Positions 42,764 through 52,197 of a stretch of 64,000 nucleotides of DNA are shown piece by piece (within the stretch, counting starts at the first letter, position 1; every line of letters begins with the position of its first letter). The DNA comes from Flavobacteriaceae bacterium. Lineage in GTDB: Bacteria > Bacteroidota > Bacteroidia > Flavobacteriales > Flavobacteriaceae. The notes beneath the pieces were generated by a model. The model searched no databases. It saw only the letters and a program-made list of their open reading frames with translations, and had not been told where the DNA came from. A program made the position numbers and the translations under genes. The stretch lies in contig SIHP01000001.1 in the NCBI GenBank assembly GCA_004762155.1, forward strand, positions 682,001 to 746,000. Reading direction: 5' to 3'.

Positions 42764-43615
42764 ATGATACTAATTGCTGATAGTGGTTCTACAAAAACTG
42801 ATTGGGTTATAATAAATACAAACAAAGAAAAATCTTTGAGGTTTGAAACAGTTGGATTAAATCCTGATATACTAACTCATAATGAATTAGTAGAAAGACT
42901 AAGTAATGTTGATGATTTAGTAAATATTAAGAACGAAATAACAGAAATTAACTTTTATGGAGCTGGTTGTGGTTCAGAAGCATCGGTAAAAAAAATTAAC
43001 ACTGTTTTTAACACCGTTTTTAAAAACGCTACTACAAACATACATGAGGATATGTTAGCAGCTGTTTATGCTGTTTCTCCAAAGAAAGAAGGCATAATTA
43101 GTATACTTGGAACAGGTTCTAATAGTTGTTATTATGATGGAAAAAATATAGAGTCATTATCTGATTCTTTAGGTTATATAATAATGGATGAGGCAAGTGG
43201 TAATTATTTTGGAAAAAAACTACTTAGAGATTATTTTTATAAACAAATGCCTCCAGAAATTTCAATTGAATTTAACAAACAGTTTAACTTAGATACTGAT
43301 ACTATCAAAAATAATCTATATCTGAAATCAAACCCTAATATGTATTTAGCTTCTTTTGCTAAATTTATGTTTTCATTTAAAGACAACAATTATATAAAAA
43401 CCATGATTAAAAATGGTTTTAAAGAGTTTTTTAAATTCAGCATACTCCCTTATACAATTGACAAAAACAAAAAAATACCATTACACTTTGTAGGTTCTAT
43501 AGCGTTTTACTTTAGAGATATTTTAGAAATAGTTGCCAATGAGCATCAATTAGAAATACATAGTGTTATTAGAAAACCTATAGAAAGTTTAGTTGAATAT
43601 CATTCGGCTTTTTAA
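42764..43615 (+). CDS. N-acetylglucosamine kinase-like protein (BadF/BadG/BcrA/BcrD ATPase family)
   Basis: This 283-aa protein has the ASKHA fold. The phosphate-1 loop ADSGSTKTDWVI lies at residues 5-16, the GAGCGSEASV segment near 69, the phosphate-2 motif SILGTGSNSCYYDG near 113 and MDEASGNYFGKKLLRDY near 140, as in eukaryotic-type GlcNAc kinases. It probably phosphorylates an amino sugar from wall recycling or feeding. It is convergent with murF, separated by one base. The precise substrate is inferred. Confidence 0.85.
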   Translation: MILIADSGSTKTDWVIINTNKEKSLRFETVGLNPDILTHNELVERLSNVDDLVNIKNEITEINFYGAGCGSEASVKKINTVFNTVFKNATTNIHEDMLAAVYAVSPKKEGIISILGTGSNSCYYDGKNIESLSDSLGYIIMDEASGNYFGKKLLRDYFYKQMPPEISIEFNKQFNLDTDTIKNNLYLKSNPNMYLASFAKFMFSFKDNNYIKTMIKNGFKEFFKFSILPYTIDKNKKIPLHFVGSIAFYFRDILEIVANEHQLEIHSVIRKPIESLVEYHSAF

Positions 43616-43616
43616 A

Positions 43617-44876
43617 CTAATCTATATATTCTAAAGTTCTTTCTAATGACATCCCTCTTGATCCTTTGATTAAGAAGGTATTGTTGTTAAAAACTTCGTT
43701 TTGGAAATCTATCTCAAAATCACTGAACGTTTTAAACTTTAAACAATTTGTAGTCGTTTTAAAAAATGACTCACCAATTAAATAAATTTTTTGAAAACTT
43801 TTATAATTAGATACTAAGTTAACTATTCCTTGATGTTCTTCTAATGAACTATCTCCCAACTCAAACATATCACCTAAAATCAATATTTTATTTTTCGAAG
43901 GAAATAATTCAAAATTTTCTAGAGCAACTCGCATACTTGTTGGGTTTGCATTGTATGCATCTAAAATAATTTGATTTTTATTCTTTTTAATTATTTGTGA
44001 TCTATTATTGTTAGGTTTATAATTTCCAATGGCTTCTTTTATACCTTCTAAAGAAACTTTAAAATACAAACCTATTGTTATTGCTATGGCTATATTATCT
44101 AAATTATACGCTCCTATAAGTTTACTTTGTATTTGAGAGCCTCTAAAATTAACTTTTAAGAAAGGATTAATTTCATTTAAAGAAATAGAACTTTCTAAAA
44201 ATATGCGGTTAGCATTTTCTGTCTTTTGAAGCTGAATATTGTCATTTTGATTAACAAAAACCTTTTTGTTATTACTTATCAAATAATCATATAATTCTGA
44301 TTTAGCTTCAACAACCCCTTCTAAAGAACCAAAACCTTCAATATGTGCCTTTCCAAAATTTGTTATATAACCGTAGTCAGGTGCAGAAATTTGAGATAAT
44401 AATGCTATTTCATTATGGTGATTTGCTCCCATCTCAACAACTCCAATCTCCGTTTGAGTATTCATTGACAACAAAGTTAAAGGAACACCAATATGGTTAT
44501 TAAAATTACCTTGTGTAAAAGAGACATTATACTTTTTTGATAAAACACAATTTATTAATTCCTTCGTTGTTGTTTTACCATTACTTCCTGTTATGCTTAT
44601 GATAGGAATTTTCAAATAATTCCTATGAAAATTAGCTAAACTTTGTAAAGTTTTTAGAACATCTTTTACAATGATTACTTTGGAATTATCAAATCCATTA
44701 TACTCATCTACTACAGCAAAACTGGCTCCTTTATCTATAGCTTCTAAAGCGTAATCATTACCATTAAAATTATCACCTTTTAATGCAAAGAAAATACTGT
44801 TCTTACGTATTACTCTAGTATCAGTATCTACTAGAGGATGTTCTAAAAATATAGTATGTAGGTCTTTAATTTTCAT
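43617..44876 (-). CDS. murF: UDP-N-acetylmuramoyl-tripeptide--D-alanyl-D-alanine ligase
   Basis: This enzyme completes the cytoplasmic peptidoglycan precursor by adding D-Ala-D-Ala. At 419 aa the length is normal. The Mur ATP-binding loop ITGSNGKTTTKELI lies near 95-108, followed by FNNHIGVPLTLL, VVEMGANHHNEI near 145, and the C-terminal DAYNANPTSM near 308. It lies downstream of gldJ on the same strand, but a strong terminator separates them. It is one of the essential wall genes and is isolated here from the dcw cluster. Confidence 0.95.
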   Translation of the reverse strand: MKIKDLHTIFLEHPLVDTDTRVIRKNSIFFALKGDNFNGNDYALEAIDKGASFAVVDEYNGFDNSKVIIVKDVLKTLQSLANFHRNYLKIPIISITGSNGKTTTKELINCVLSKKYNVSFTQGNFNNHIGVPLTLLSMNTQTEIGVVEMGANHHNEIALLSQISAPDYGYITNFGKAHIEGFGSLEGVVEAKSELYDYLISNNKKVFVNQNDNIQLQKTENANRIFLESSISLNEINPFLKVNFRGSQIQSKLIGAYNLDNIAIAITIGLYFKVSLEGIKEAIGNYKPNNNRSQIIKKNKNQIILDAYNANPTSMRVALENFELFPSKNKILILGDMFELGDSSLEEHQGIVNLVSNYKSFQKIYLIGESFFKTTTNCLKFKTFSDFEIDFQNEVFNNNTFLIKGSRGMSLERTLEYID

Positions 44877-44888
44877 ATGATAAAAATA

Positions 44889-44920
44889 AAAAAACCTCGT
44901 TAATGATAACGAGGTTTTTT
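44889..44920 (-). terminator. gldJ terminator
   Basis: AAAACCTCGTTA (44891-44902) and TAACGAGGTTTT (44907-44918) pair perfectly around ATGA with flanking A and T runs. It lies between the gldJ stop and murF on the minus strand. Confidence 0.8.
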
Positions 44921-44938
44921 AAAATATATACGATTATT

Positions 44939-46642
44939 TTATTTTCTAATGTATTTTGGTATAGCTGTCTTTTTTTCATTTAACATCATTGGACCAACTT
45001 TATCTGTAGCACATCTAAATCCTATAAAATTTGTTGATATGTATTCTGGAAAGTATCTTCTTTGAGCTGGATCTAACCAATACTCTCTATCAGCCCATGA
45101 ACCACCTTTATAAACTCTAGTTTTATTACTAATTAAAGTTGTTCTTCTCTTACTATCATACTCTAATTTATTCAACACATTACCTAAAGAATCTAATTCT
45201 TCTTCTGGTTTTGTTGGCGAATTATACATTCTAGGCTTACCTACTAATTCTTCTTTATCTAATTCGTAAAACTTAGTCGATTCTTGATCTCCATCTTCAA
45301 CATCAGAATTATCAGCAATTAAATAATTTCTTCTCATGAATGTATCATCCTTTGTAATTGGAATATATTTTACACTACCTGGTAAATCTTTTGGAATTAT
45401 TCTTCCGTTTACAAGTGTATCATATTCTACATCTCCATCTCCAACAATAACAACTTTACCATCTGGATCAATCAATTTTTTAGTAAAAATATTACCTCTA
45501 AAATAATTAAAATCATTTGCTTCAGAATCAACAATTGGTCTATATACATCAGAAACCCATTCTGCTACATTTCCAGACATGTCATATAATCCGAATGCAT
45601 TTGGAGGATAACTTTTAACGGAATTTGGAATATCCGAACCATCACTACTCCACCCTGAGATACCACTATAATTACCTTTACCTTGTTTAAAGTTAGCTAA
45701 TTGATCTCCTTTATTTGTTCTAGATTTATTTCTAGTATATTTACTTGACCAAGAGTACTTCTTTCTACCTCTAATATTGTTATACTCTCTATTCTCAAAA
45801 ATAGCTTTTGCAGCATACTCCCATTCAGATTCGGTTGGTAATCTAAATTTTTGTGATAAAATACCATCTGAAGAAGTTACTTGTCTTCCTGAAAAACCAT
45901 CTTTAGTAGGTTTTGGATCTCCTTTTTTTCTTGGAACTGGAATACCTCTTTTGTAAAGCGTTGAATCACCATCAAATAATTCATACGGATCTGTTAAATA
46001 AGCATCAGTATCAAAATTATCTTTACCTTTAAATTTAATAGAATCTTCTTTAAAAACGTTTTTTATAACACCTTTATCCATTAATATTTTTAAGTTGACA
46101 GCATTTGTTCTCCATTTACAATATTTGTTTGCTTGAATCCAGCTAACACCTACTACTGGATAATCAGCATATGCAGGATGACGTAAATAGTTCTCTGATA
46201 ATAAGTTTGTATTTCCTAAACCTTTTCTCCAAACTAAAGTATCTGGTAGAATTGATTTGTATATATGCTTAAATTGCTCTTCCTCTGGAGGAAAAACATC
46301 TTTAGTATATTGTAAAAACAAATCATATTCTGAATTAGTTACTTCGGCTTCATCTAAATAAAATGAACGCACGTGCATTTGTTTTGGAGTTGTATTCCAA
46401 TCAAACATCACATCATCTTGTACTAATCCCATGGTATATGTACCACCTTCAATATGAACCATACCTGGGGGTGTATTACCATCTTTGAATTTTCCTTTAA
46501 TGTAACTACCGTAACTCGGGTCGTTAAAATTCCATCCTGTTAAATTAGATTTGCTAGAACTACCATTTCTTGACGATTGACAAGAAATAAAAAGTATACT
46601 AGCGAGGATAAAAAAACTAAATAACTTTAATGTACTCTTCAT
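44939..46642 (-). CDS. gldJ: Gliding motility lipoprotein GldJ
   Basis: This 567-aa outer-membrane-directed lipoprotein has the signal peptide ending in FISC (lipid-carrying Cys21). The body is an FGE-sulfatase/SUMF1-like domain: MVHIEGGTYTMG near 60, EVTNSEYDLFLQYTKD near 100, GVSWIQANKYCKWR, FRLPTESEWEYAAKA, GLYDMSGNVAEWVSD and a final FIGFRCATD. GldJ is needed for gliding and the T9SS in Flavobacterium johnsoniae. Here it is divergent from porU, the same neighbourhood as in gliding flavobacteria. Confidence 0.94.
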   Translation of the reverse strand: MKSTLKLFSFFILASILFISCQSSRNGSSSKSNLTGWNFNDPSYGSYIKGKFKDGNTPPGMVHIEGGTYTMGLVQDDVMFDWNTTPKQMHVRSFYLDEAEVTNSEYDLFLQYTKDVFPPEEEQFKHIYKSILPDTLVWRKGLGNTNLLSENYLRHPAYADYPVVGVSWIQANKYCKWRTNAVNLKILMDKGVIKNVFKEDSIKFKGKDNFDTDAYLTDPYELFDGDSTLYKRGIPVPRKKGDPKPTKDGFSGRQVTSSDGILSQKFRLPTESEWEYAAKAIFENREYNNIRGRKKYSWSSKYTRNKSRTNKGDQLANFKQGKGNYSGISGWSSDGSDIPNSVKSYPPNAFGLYDMSGNVAEWVSDVYRPIVDSEANDFNYFRGNIFTKKLIDPDGKVVIVGDGDVEYDTLVNGRIIPKDLPGSVKYIPITKDDTFMRRNYLIADNSDVEDGDQESTKFYELDKEELVGKPRMYNSPTKPEEELDSLGNVLNKLEYDSKRRTTLISNKTRVYKGGSWADREYWLDPAQRRYFPEYISTNFIGFRCATDKVGPMMLNEKKTAIPKYIRK

Positions 46643-46755
46643 GTATCTATACTCTTTTAAGGGAGTTGCAATTTACAATTTTTATCATTTACTACAACTT
46701 AATTTTCAATAATTTATTTTCTTATAGTCATTTTATAATACAAACACTAAAACGA

Positions 46756-46786
46756 TTGTTTTTTTTTTATATTATACCTAACCTTG
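46756..46786 (+). promoter_or_regulatory. Candidate porU promoter
   Basis: TTG (46756-46758) and TAACCTTG (46779-46786, one mismatch to TAnnTTTG) are 20 bases apart in the gldJ-porU divergent region. Confidence 0.35.
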
Positions 46787-46836
46787 TAAAAAATTAAAAT
46801 AATATTTTTATTCAAACGTTAAGTATAACAAACTTT

Positions 46837-49800
46837 ATGAAAAAAAAGGCATTATATTTTATCTTCTTGTTTGCTCTTACCAGTAATATTCAAGCTCAAA
46901 GCTCTGTTTTATCTAATGGTGATTGGTATAAATTTGCCATTGACACCACTGGAGTTTTTAAAATTGATGCTACCTTTTTACGCAACTTAGGTATTAATAC
47001 GAACTCAATAAACCCTAAATATATTAAAATTTATGGAAATGGTGGTGGTCTTTTACCTGAGTCTGCAAATATCAATAGAGTTGATGATCTAGTAGAAAAT
47101 GCTATATATATTGCAGGGGAAGATGATAACTCCTTTAATAATGATGATTTTATTTTGTTTTATGCTAAAGGTTCACACAATTGGAATGTAAATACCGATA
47201 CCAATATTGTAAGTCATAACCAGAATATTTATTCGGACAATGCATATTATTTTTTAACAGTTGGAGAAACAGCCGGAAAAAGAATTAATCAAAAAAACAA
47301 TATCATTGATACACCTACACTAGTTATTAATGAATATGATGATTATACCTTTTATGAAAAAGAAAACATAAACTTAGTTGCCGTAGGTAGGCTATGGTTT
47401 GGAGAAGATTTTAGTGTTGAAAACTCTCAAAACTTCTCAATTCCTTTTCCAAATGTTGTACAAAATTCTGATTTAACTATAAAAGTAGCTGCTGTTACGC
47501 AATCAACAACAACCTCTTCAATGAGTATTACAGCAAACGGAGAAGCATTAACAACACTTAGTTTTACGGCTGTCTCTGGCTCTACATCATCAGGATTGGC
47601 ACGTGATGCTCAAAACAGCGGAACAATAACAGCAAACAATAGCAACAACATTAACATTGCTATAAACTACAATAACAACGGTAATCCTTCAGCAAATGCA
47701 TACTTAGATTATATTGAGGTTTACGGAAGAAAACAATTAACTGCTACAGGAAAACAGTTTTCTTTTAGAAATTTTGCTGTTGCAAACACAAGCAATGTTA
47801 TTTCTTATCAAATAGAAAACAGTGCTTCTATTTTTCAAATTTGGGATGTTACCGATACTGCAAATCCTGAATATATTGAAAATCAGAGTACAAACGGTGA
47901 TTTTGTTTTTAATGAAAACGGAGGAACACTTAAAGAATATGTTCTTTTGGATGAAGATGATTTCTATACTCCTATACAAATTAACGATAGAAGTATTAGT
48001 AATCAAAATCTACATGCTTTAAATAATATAGAATATTTAATTATTACAAGTGATGATTTAAGTTCAGAAGCGCAAAGACTTGCTACTTATCATCAAAATA
48101 ATTCTAATTTAAATTCAAGAATTGTACTTCTTTCAGAAATATATAATGAATTTTCTTCAGGATCTCCAGACATAGTTGGAATCAGGGATTTTATAAAATA
48201 TTTATCTAATAATTCTTCAACTTCAACATTAAAATACGTTTGTTTTTTTGGAGACTCTTCTTACGATTATAAAGATCGAATTTCTGGAAACAACAATATT
48301 ATCCCTACGTTTCATGCAGAAGAGAGTTTTGATTTAGTTTCATCTTATGTAACCGATGATTTTTATGTAATGATTGATGATACAGATGGATTAATGTCTG
48401 GATCCGATTCAATTGATATTGCCTCTGGAAGAATACCTGTAAGTAGTACACAAGAAGCTAGGAATGTAGTAGATAAAATATTAAGTTATTACGAAACAGA
48501 ATCTTTCGGAAACTGGAGAAATAACATTACTCTTATCGCTGATGATATTGATGCTAGTTCTGATGCTACACTTCAGCCTGGTATTGAACAAATTGCCGAC
48601 TCTATAAAAAGTAACAAGCCTATATTCAATATCAATAAAATATACTTAGATGCTTATCAGCAAGAAAATTCTTCTGGTGGAGAACGTTATCCAGAAGTTA
48701 ATAGCGCTATTACTAACTTTATGGAAAAAGGATCTTTAGTATTTAATTACTTTGGTCATGGTGGTGAAGATGGTTTGGCTAGTGAACGTATTTTAGACAT
48801 TACAGAAATTCAAAGTTTTAATAATGATAGACTTCCTTTATTTATTACGGTAACTTGTGAGTTTTCTAGATTTGACAACCCGCTTAGAGATACCGCAGGG
48901 GAACAATTGTTTTTAAATGAAAATGGTGGGGCTGTAAGTATGATTACCACTACTAGAGATGTGTTTATTTCTACTGGAGAAACATTTAATAAAAAACTAA
49001 CAGATTATGTATTAGACTTTGATGAAAGTGATAATACCATAGCAGAAAACCTTGTTAAAACTAAAAATGAAACAACAAGTAATCAACGTTTTTTTATCTT
49101 TTTCTTTGGAGATCCAGCTATGAAATTAGCAATTCCAAAACCCAATATTGAAATCACAAAAATAAATGGTATTGATGTTTCTCAATCAATTGATACTCTA
49201 AAAGCTTTATCAAGAATAAATATTGAAGGTATGGTTACAACGAACAATACTATTTTATCTGATTTTAACGGTACAATATTTACTACAATATTTGACAAAC
49301 CAATAGACAAACAAACTCTTGATAATGATGGCTTTGGAATAGTAAATACATTTGATGCACAAGAAAGCAAACTTTTTACAGGAAAATCTTCTGTTGAAAA
49401 CGGAATTTTTAAATTTGACTTTATTGTTCCTAAAGATGCTAAGATCGCTTACGGAAACGGAAAAGTAAGCATGTATGCGAATAACGAAATAATAGATAAA
49501 TCTGGAGCTAATTTTGATATTATAATAGGTGGAATTAACGAAGACGCACCTGATGATGATATAGGACCTGAAATGGAAGCTTATATGAACGATGAGTCTT
49601 TTATAGATGGGGGAACAACCAACACCTCTCCAAACTTAATTTTAAAATTATCTGACATTAGTGGAATTAACACTTCTATTACAGCTGTAGATCATGATAT
49701 TGTTGCTGTTTTAGATGGTAATCAATCTGAACCAATCGTTTTAAATGATTATTATGAAACAGAACTTGACGATTTCACTAACGGGCAAGTTAACTATCAA

Positions 49801-50217
49801 TTCAGAGATTTAGCAGTAGGTTTACATACAATTACAATAAAAGCATGGGATACATACAACAACTCTTCAGAAATTACGTTAACGTTTGAGGTTATCAGTG
49901 ATAGTAAGTTAACATTAACCAATGTTTTAAACTATCCTAACCCATTTGTAAACTATACTGAATTTTGGTTTAATCACAATAAACCTAATCAATCATTAGA
50001 AGTACAAATACAAATTTTTACTATTTCGGGTAAATTAATAAAAACTATAAATCAACTTGTTCAAACAACTGGAAGTTTGTCAAGATCTATTTCTTGGAAT
50101 GGTTTAGATGATTATGGTAATAAAATTGGTAAAGGTGTTTATGTATATAAATTAAAAGTAACATCAAACACAGACAATTTATCATCAGAAAAGTATGAAA
50201 AATTAGTAATCCTTTAA
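46837..50217 (+). CDS. porU: T9SS C-terminal signal peptidase PorU
   Basis: This 1126-aa outer-membrane cysteine peptidase of the gingipain family removes sorting domains from T9SS cargo and links them to anionic lipopolysaccharide. After the signal peptide (cleavage near 21) come long N-terminal beta-rich domains and then the caspase-like domain. His641 lies in NYFGHGGEDG and Cys674 in VTCEFSRFDNP, forming the likely catalytic dyad. The protein ends in its own type A sorting-like domain (NYPNPFVNYTEFWFNH; GKGVYVYKLKV). It is followed by porV after 38 bases. Confidence 0.94.
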   Translation: MKKKALYFIFLFALTSNIQAQSSVLSNGDWYKFAIDTTGVFKIDATFLRNLGINTNSINPKYIKIYGNGGGLLPESANINRVDDLVENAIYIAGEDDNSFNNDDFILFYAKGSHNWNVNTDTNIVSHNQNIYSDNAYYFLTVGETAGKRINQKNNIIDTPTLVINEYDDYTFYEKENINLVAVGRLWFGEDFSVENSQNFSIPFPNVVQNSDLTIKVAAVTQSTTTSSMSITANGEALTTLSFTAVSGSTSSGLARDAQNSGTITANNSNNINIAINYNNNGNPSANAYLDYIEVYGRKQLTATGKQFSFRNFAVANTSNVISYQIENSASIFQIWDVTDTANPEYIENQSTNGDFVFNENGGTLKEYVLLDEDDFYTPIQINDRSISNQNLHALNNIEYLIITSDDLSSEAQRLATYHQNNSNLNSRIVLLSEIYNEFSSGSPDIVGIRDFIKYLSNNSSTSTLKYVCFFGDSSYDYKDRISGNNNIIPTFHAEESFDLVSSYVTDDFYVMIDDTDGLMSGSDSIDIASGRIPVSSTQEARNVVDKILSYYETESFGNWRNNITLIADDIDASSDATLQPGIEQIADSIKSNKPIFNINKIYLDAYQQENSSGGERYPEVNSAITNFMEKGSLVFNYFGHGGEDGLASERILDITEIQSFNNDRLPLFITVTCEFSRFDNPLRDTAGEQLFLNENGGAVSMITTTRDVFISTGETFNKKLTDYVLDFDESDNTIAENLVKTKNETTSNQRFFIFFFGDPAMKLAIPKPNIEITKINGIDVSQSIDTLKALSRINIEGMVTTNNTILSDFNGTIFTTIFDKPIDKQTLDNDGFGIVNTFDAQESKLFTGKSSVENGIFKFDFIVPKDAKIAYGNGKVSMYANNEIIDKSGANFDIIIGGINEDAPDDDIGPEMEAYMNDESFIDGGTTNTSPNLILKLSDISGINTSITAVDHDIVAVLDGNQSEPIVLNDYYETELDDFTNGQVNYQFRDLAVGLHTITIKAWDTYNNSSEITLTFEVISDSKLTLTNVLNYPNPFVNYTEFWFNHNKPNQSLEVQIQIFTISGKLIKTINQLVQTTGSLSRSISWNGLDDYGNKIGKGVYVYKLKVTSNTDNLSSEKYEKLVIL

Positions 50218-50225
50218 TAAAATTA

Positions 50226-50233
50226 TATATTTG
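50226..50233 (+). promoter_or_regulatory. Candidate porV promoter -7 element
   Basis: TATATTTG, a full TAnnTTTG match, lies 22 bases before the porV ATG. It could give porV extra transcripts beyond those from porU. Confidence 0.45.
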
Positions 50234-50255
50234 CAAAATTAATGTCAAAGAACCA

Positions 50256-51329
50256 ATGAGAAAACTTATACTATTATCGTTAATTATGATTCTTGGATTT
50301 AAAGCGTATGCTCAAGACCCAGAACCAATCACTACATCAATACCTTTTTTATTAATTCCTTCTGATGCCAGAGCAGGTGGTATGGGAGATATAGGTGTAG
50401 CAACATCTTCAGATGCTTACTCTTTATTTCACAATCCATCTAAAATTGCATTTAATGAAAACCAATTAAGCTTTGGTGTTAATTATGTACCTTGGCTTAG
50501 AAATTTAACTGATGATATTTTTGTAGGTAATCTTTCTATGGTAAACCGTTTTAACGAAACTTCTGCATGGGGTATTGATTTAAAATATTTCTCTTTAGGT
50601 CAAATAGAATTAACAAATACAAGTGGTATACCCACAGGATATAAAAACCCTAGTGAACTTGCTCTTTCAGGTTATTATTCTATGAAGTTAAGTGAAAGCT
50701 TTTCAATGGGAATTGGCTTAAGGTATATTAACTCAAACTTAGATATTAATGATAATTTTGATGCCGTAAATACTTTTGCCGTAGATATTTCTGGTTATTA
50801 CCAATCTTCTGAAGAGAACTACGGAACTTTTAACGGTAGATACCGTTTAGGGTTTAATATAACTAATATCGGTCCGAAAATAGAATATACACCAGGACAG
50901 CCCAACTTCATACCAACAAATTTAAAACTTGGTGGTGGATTCGATTTTATACTTGATGATTTTAATACTGTGGGTGTAAATTTAGAATTCAGAAAATTAT
51001 TAGTACCAACAGATCCTGAGTCTGAAGCTGGTTGGTTTGACGGAATGTTTTCTTCTTTAGCAGATGGAGATGATTTTAAAGAAATTAGCTGGTCTTTAGG
51101 TGCCGAATATTTATATAATGATGCATTTGCTTTAAGAGCTGGTTATTTCCATGAAAGTGAATTCAAAGGAAATCGTCAATATTTTACAATGGGAGCTGGA
51201 TTTGAAGCTAAATCTTTTAGTTTAGATTTATCATATTTAATGAACACTTCAGATGTTAACAATCCATTAGAAAACACATTACGTTTCTCATTATCTTTTG
51301 ATTTAGGTGAAATTTACGAAGATTATTAA
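50256..51329 (+). CDS. porV: T9SS outer-membrane shuttle protein PorV
   Basis: This 357-aa outer-membrane beta-barrel of the FadL-like PorV/DUF3308 family has a signal peptide cut after AYA (residue about 19), then ITTSIPFLLIPSDARAGGMG near 26-45 and DAYSLFHNPSKIAF near 55. It ends in barrel strands with a final aromatic-rich Tyr. PorV collects substrates from the SprA translocon and brings them to PorU. The gldJ/porU/porV/cdd order matches other flavobacteria. Confidence 0.95.
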   Translation: MRKLILLSLIMILGFKAYAQDPEPITTSIPFLLIPSDARAGGMGDIGVATSSDAYSLFHNPSKIAFNENQLSFGVNYVPWLRNLTDDIFVGNLSMVNRFNETSAWGIDLKYFSLGQIELTNTSGIPTGYKNPSELALSGYYSMKLSESFSMGIGLRYINSNLDINDNFDAVNTFAVDISGYYQSSEENYGTFNGRYRLGFNITNIGPKIEYTPGQPNFIPTNLKLGGGFDFILDDFNTVGVNLEFRKLLVPTDPESEAGWFDGMFSSLADGDDFKEISWSLGAEYLYNDAFALRAGYFHESEFKGNRQYFTMGAGFEAKSFSLDLSYLMNTSDVNNPLENTLRFSLSFDLGEIYEDY

Positions 51330-51409
51330 AAACTCGTTTTTTTTTAGTAATTTACAAACCATATTTAAAAGCAGTCTTACAGACTGCTTTTTTTGACCTT
51401 TATAATTAA

Positions 51410-51892
51410 ATGAAAAAAATAGACATAAAAACATCAGCAACCATATTTGATCATCTTGATGAACTAAGTAAAGAAGATTACACACTTATGGAAAAAGCTG
51501 TTGAAGCAAGAAAAAAGGCATACGCCCCATATTCTAAATTTAACGTAGGCTGTGCACTACTATTAGATAATGGAAAAATAATTTTAGGTAACAATCAAGA
51601 AAGTGCTGCATATCCATCTGGTATGTGTGCTGAACGTGTTGCTATTTGGAAAGCAGGATCAGAATACCCTAACATGATAGTTAAAAAAATTGCTATTACA
51701 GCTGCTTCATTAAACAATACAGTTAGTAAACCTGTTGGACCTTGTGGTGCTTGCCGTCAAACACTTTCCGAATATGAAATAAATCAAAAAGAGAATATTG
51801 AAATTTTATTTATGGGAGAAGTTGGTAAAATAATTAAAACTGAATCATTACTTTCAATGCTTCCTTTCTCTTTTGATAGTTCTTATTTATAA
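51410..51892 (+). CDS. cdd: Cytidine deaminase
   Basis: This 160-aa zinc enzyme deaminates cytidine and deoxycytidine in pyrimidine salvage. Zinc ligands and the catalytic Glu are in MCAERVAIWKAG (CAE near 73-75) and in PVGPCGACRQTLSEY (PCxxC near 107-112). YAPYSKFNVGCALL is the usual start of the domain. It follows porV by 80 bases that include a weak hairpin (AGCAGTC/GACTGCT near 51370). Confidence 0.95.
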   Translation: MKKIDIKTSATIFDHLDELSKEDYTLMEKAVEARKKAYAPYSKFNVGCALLLDNGKIILGNNQESAAYPSGMCAERVAIWKAGSEYPNMIVKKIAITAASLNNTVSKPVGPCGACRQTLSEYEINQKENIEILFMGEVGKIIKTESLLSMLPFSFDSSYL

Positions 51893-52197
51893 TTTAAAAA
51901 AACATCAATAAATATTCAACTTTTAATAAATACACCAAATGAGTTGTTCTTTAAAAGAACAACTCATTTGGTGTATTTAGTTTATCTTAATTTTCTTCAA
52001 TCAGAATAAAACTATCCTTTTACAATATTAGCTTATTCTTTATTAAAAAACCAATTAGAAAAAATTACCACTTTCACGAAAAAACATCTTTTATTTTAAG
52101 AATATCATAAATTAACTGTTTTGACATTAAAAAACATCAAACTAAAAACCTTTGAAATCTTTTTTTTTGTTAATATCGTGCCTTAAAATTTAAGCTA
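51893..52197. other. 305-bp gap with long palindrome
   Basis: There is no gene. A 25-bp inverted repeat with a single central base lies at 51928-51978. The remainder is AT-rich, with a weak promoter-like TAATATCGTG near 52174 for the following gene. Confidence 0.6.
51928..51978. repeat. Near-perfect 25-bp inverted repeat
   Basis: The arms 51928-51952 and 51954-51978 are exact reverse complements around one base (A51953). RNA from it would form a long hairpin of about 23 bp with a tiny loop. It lies after cdd and could be a terminator, but it is much longer than the others in the window. Confidence 0.75.
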
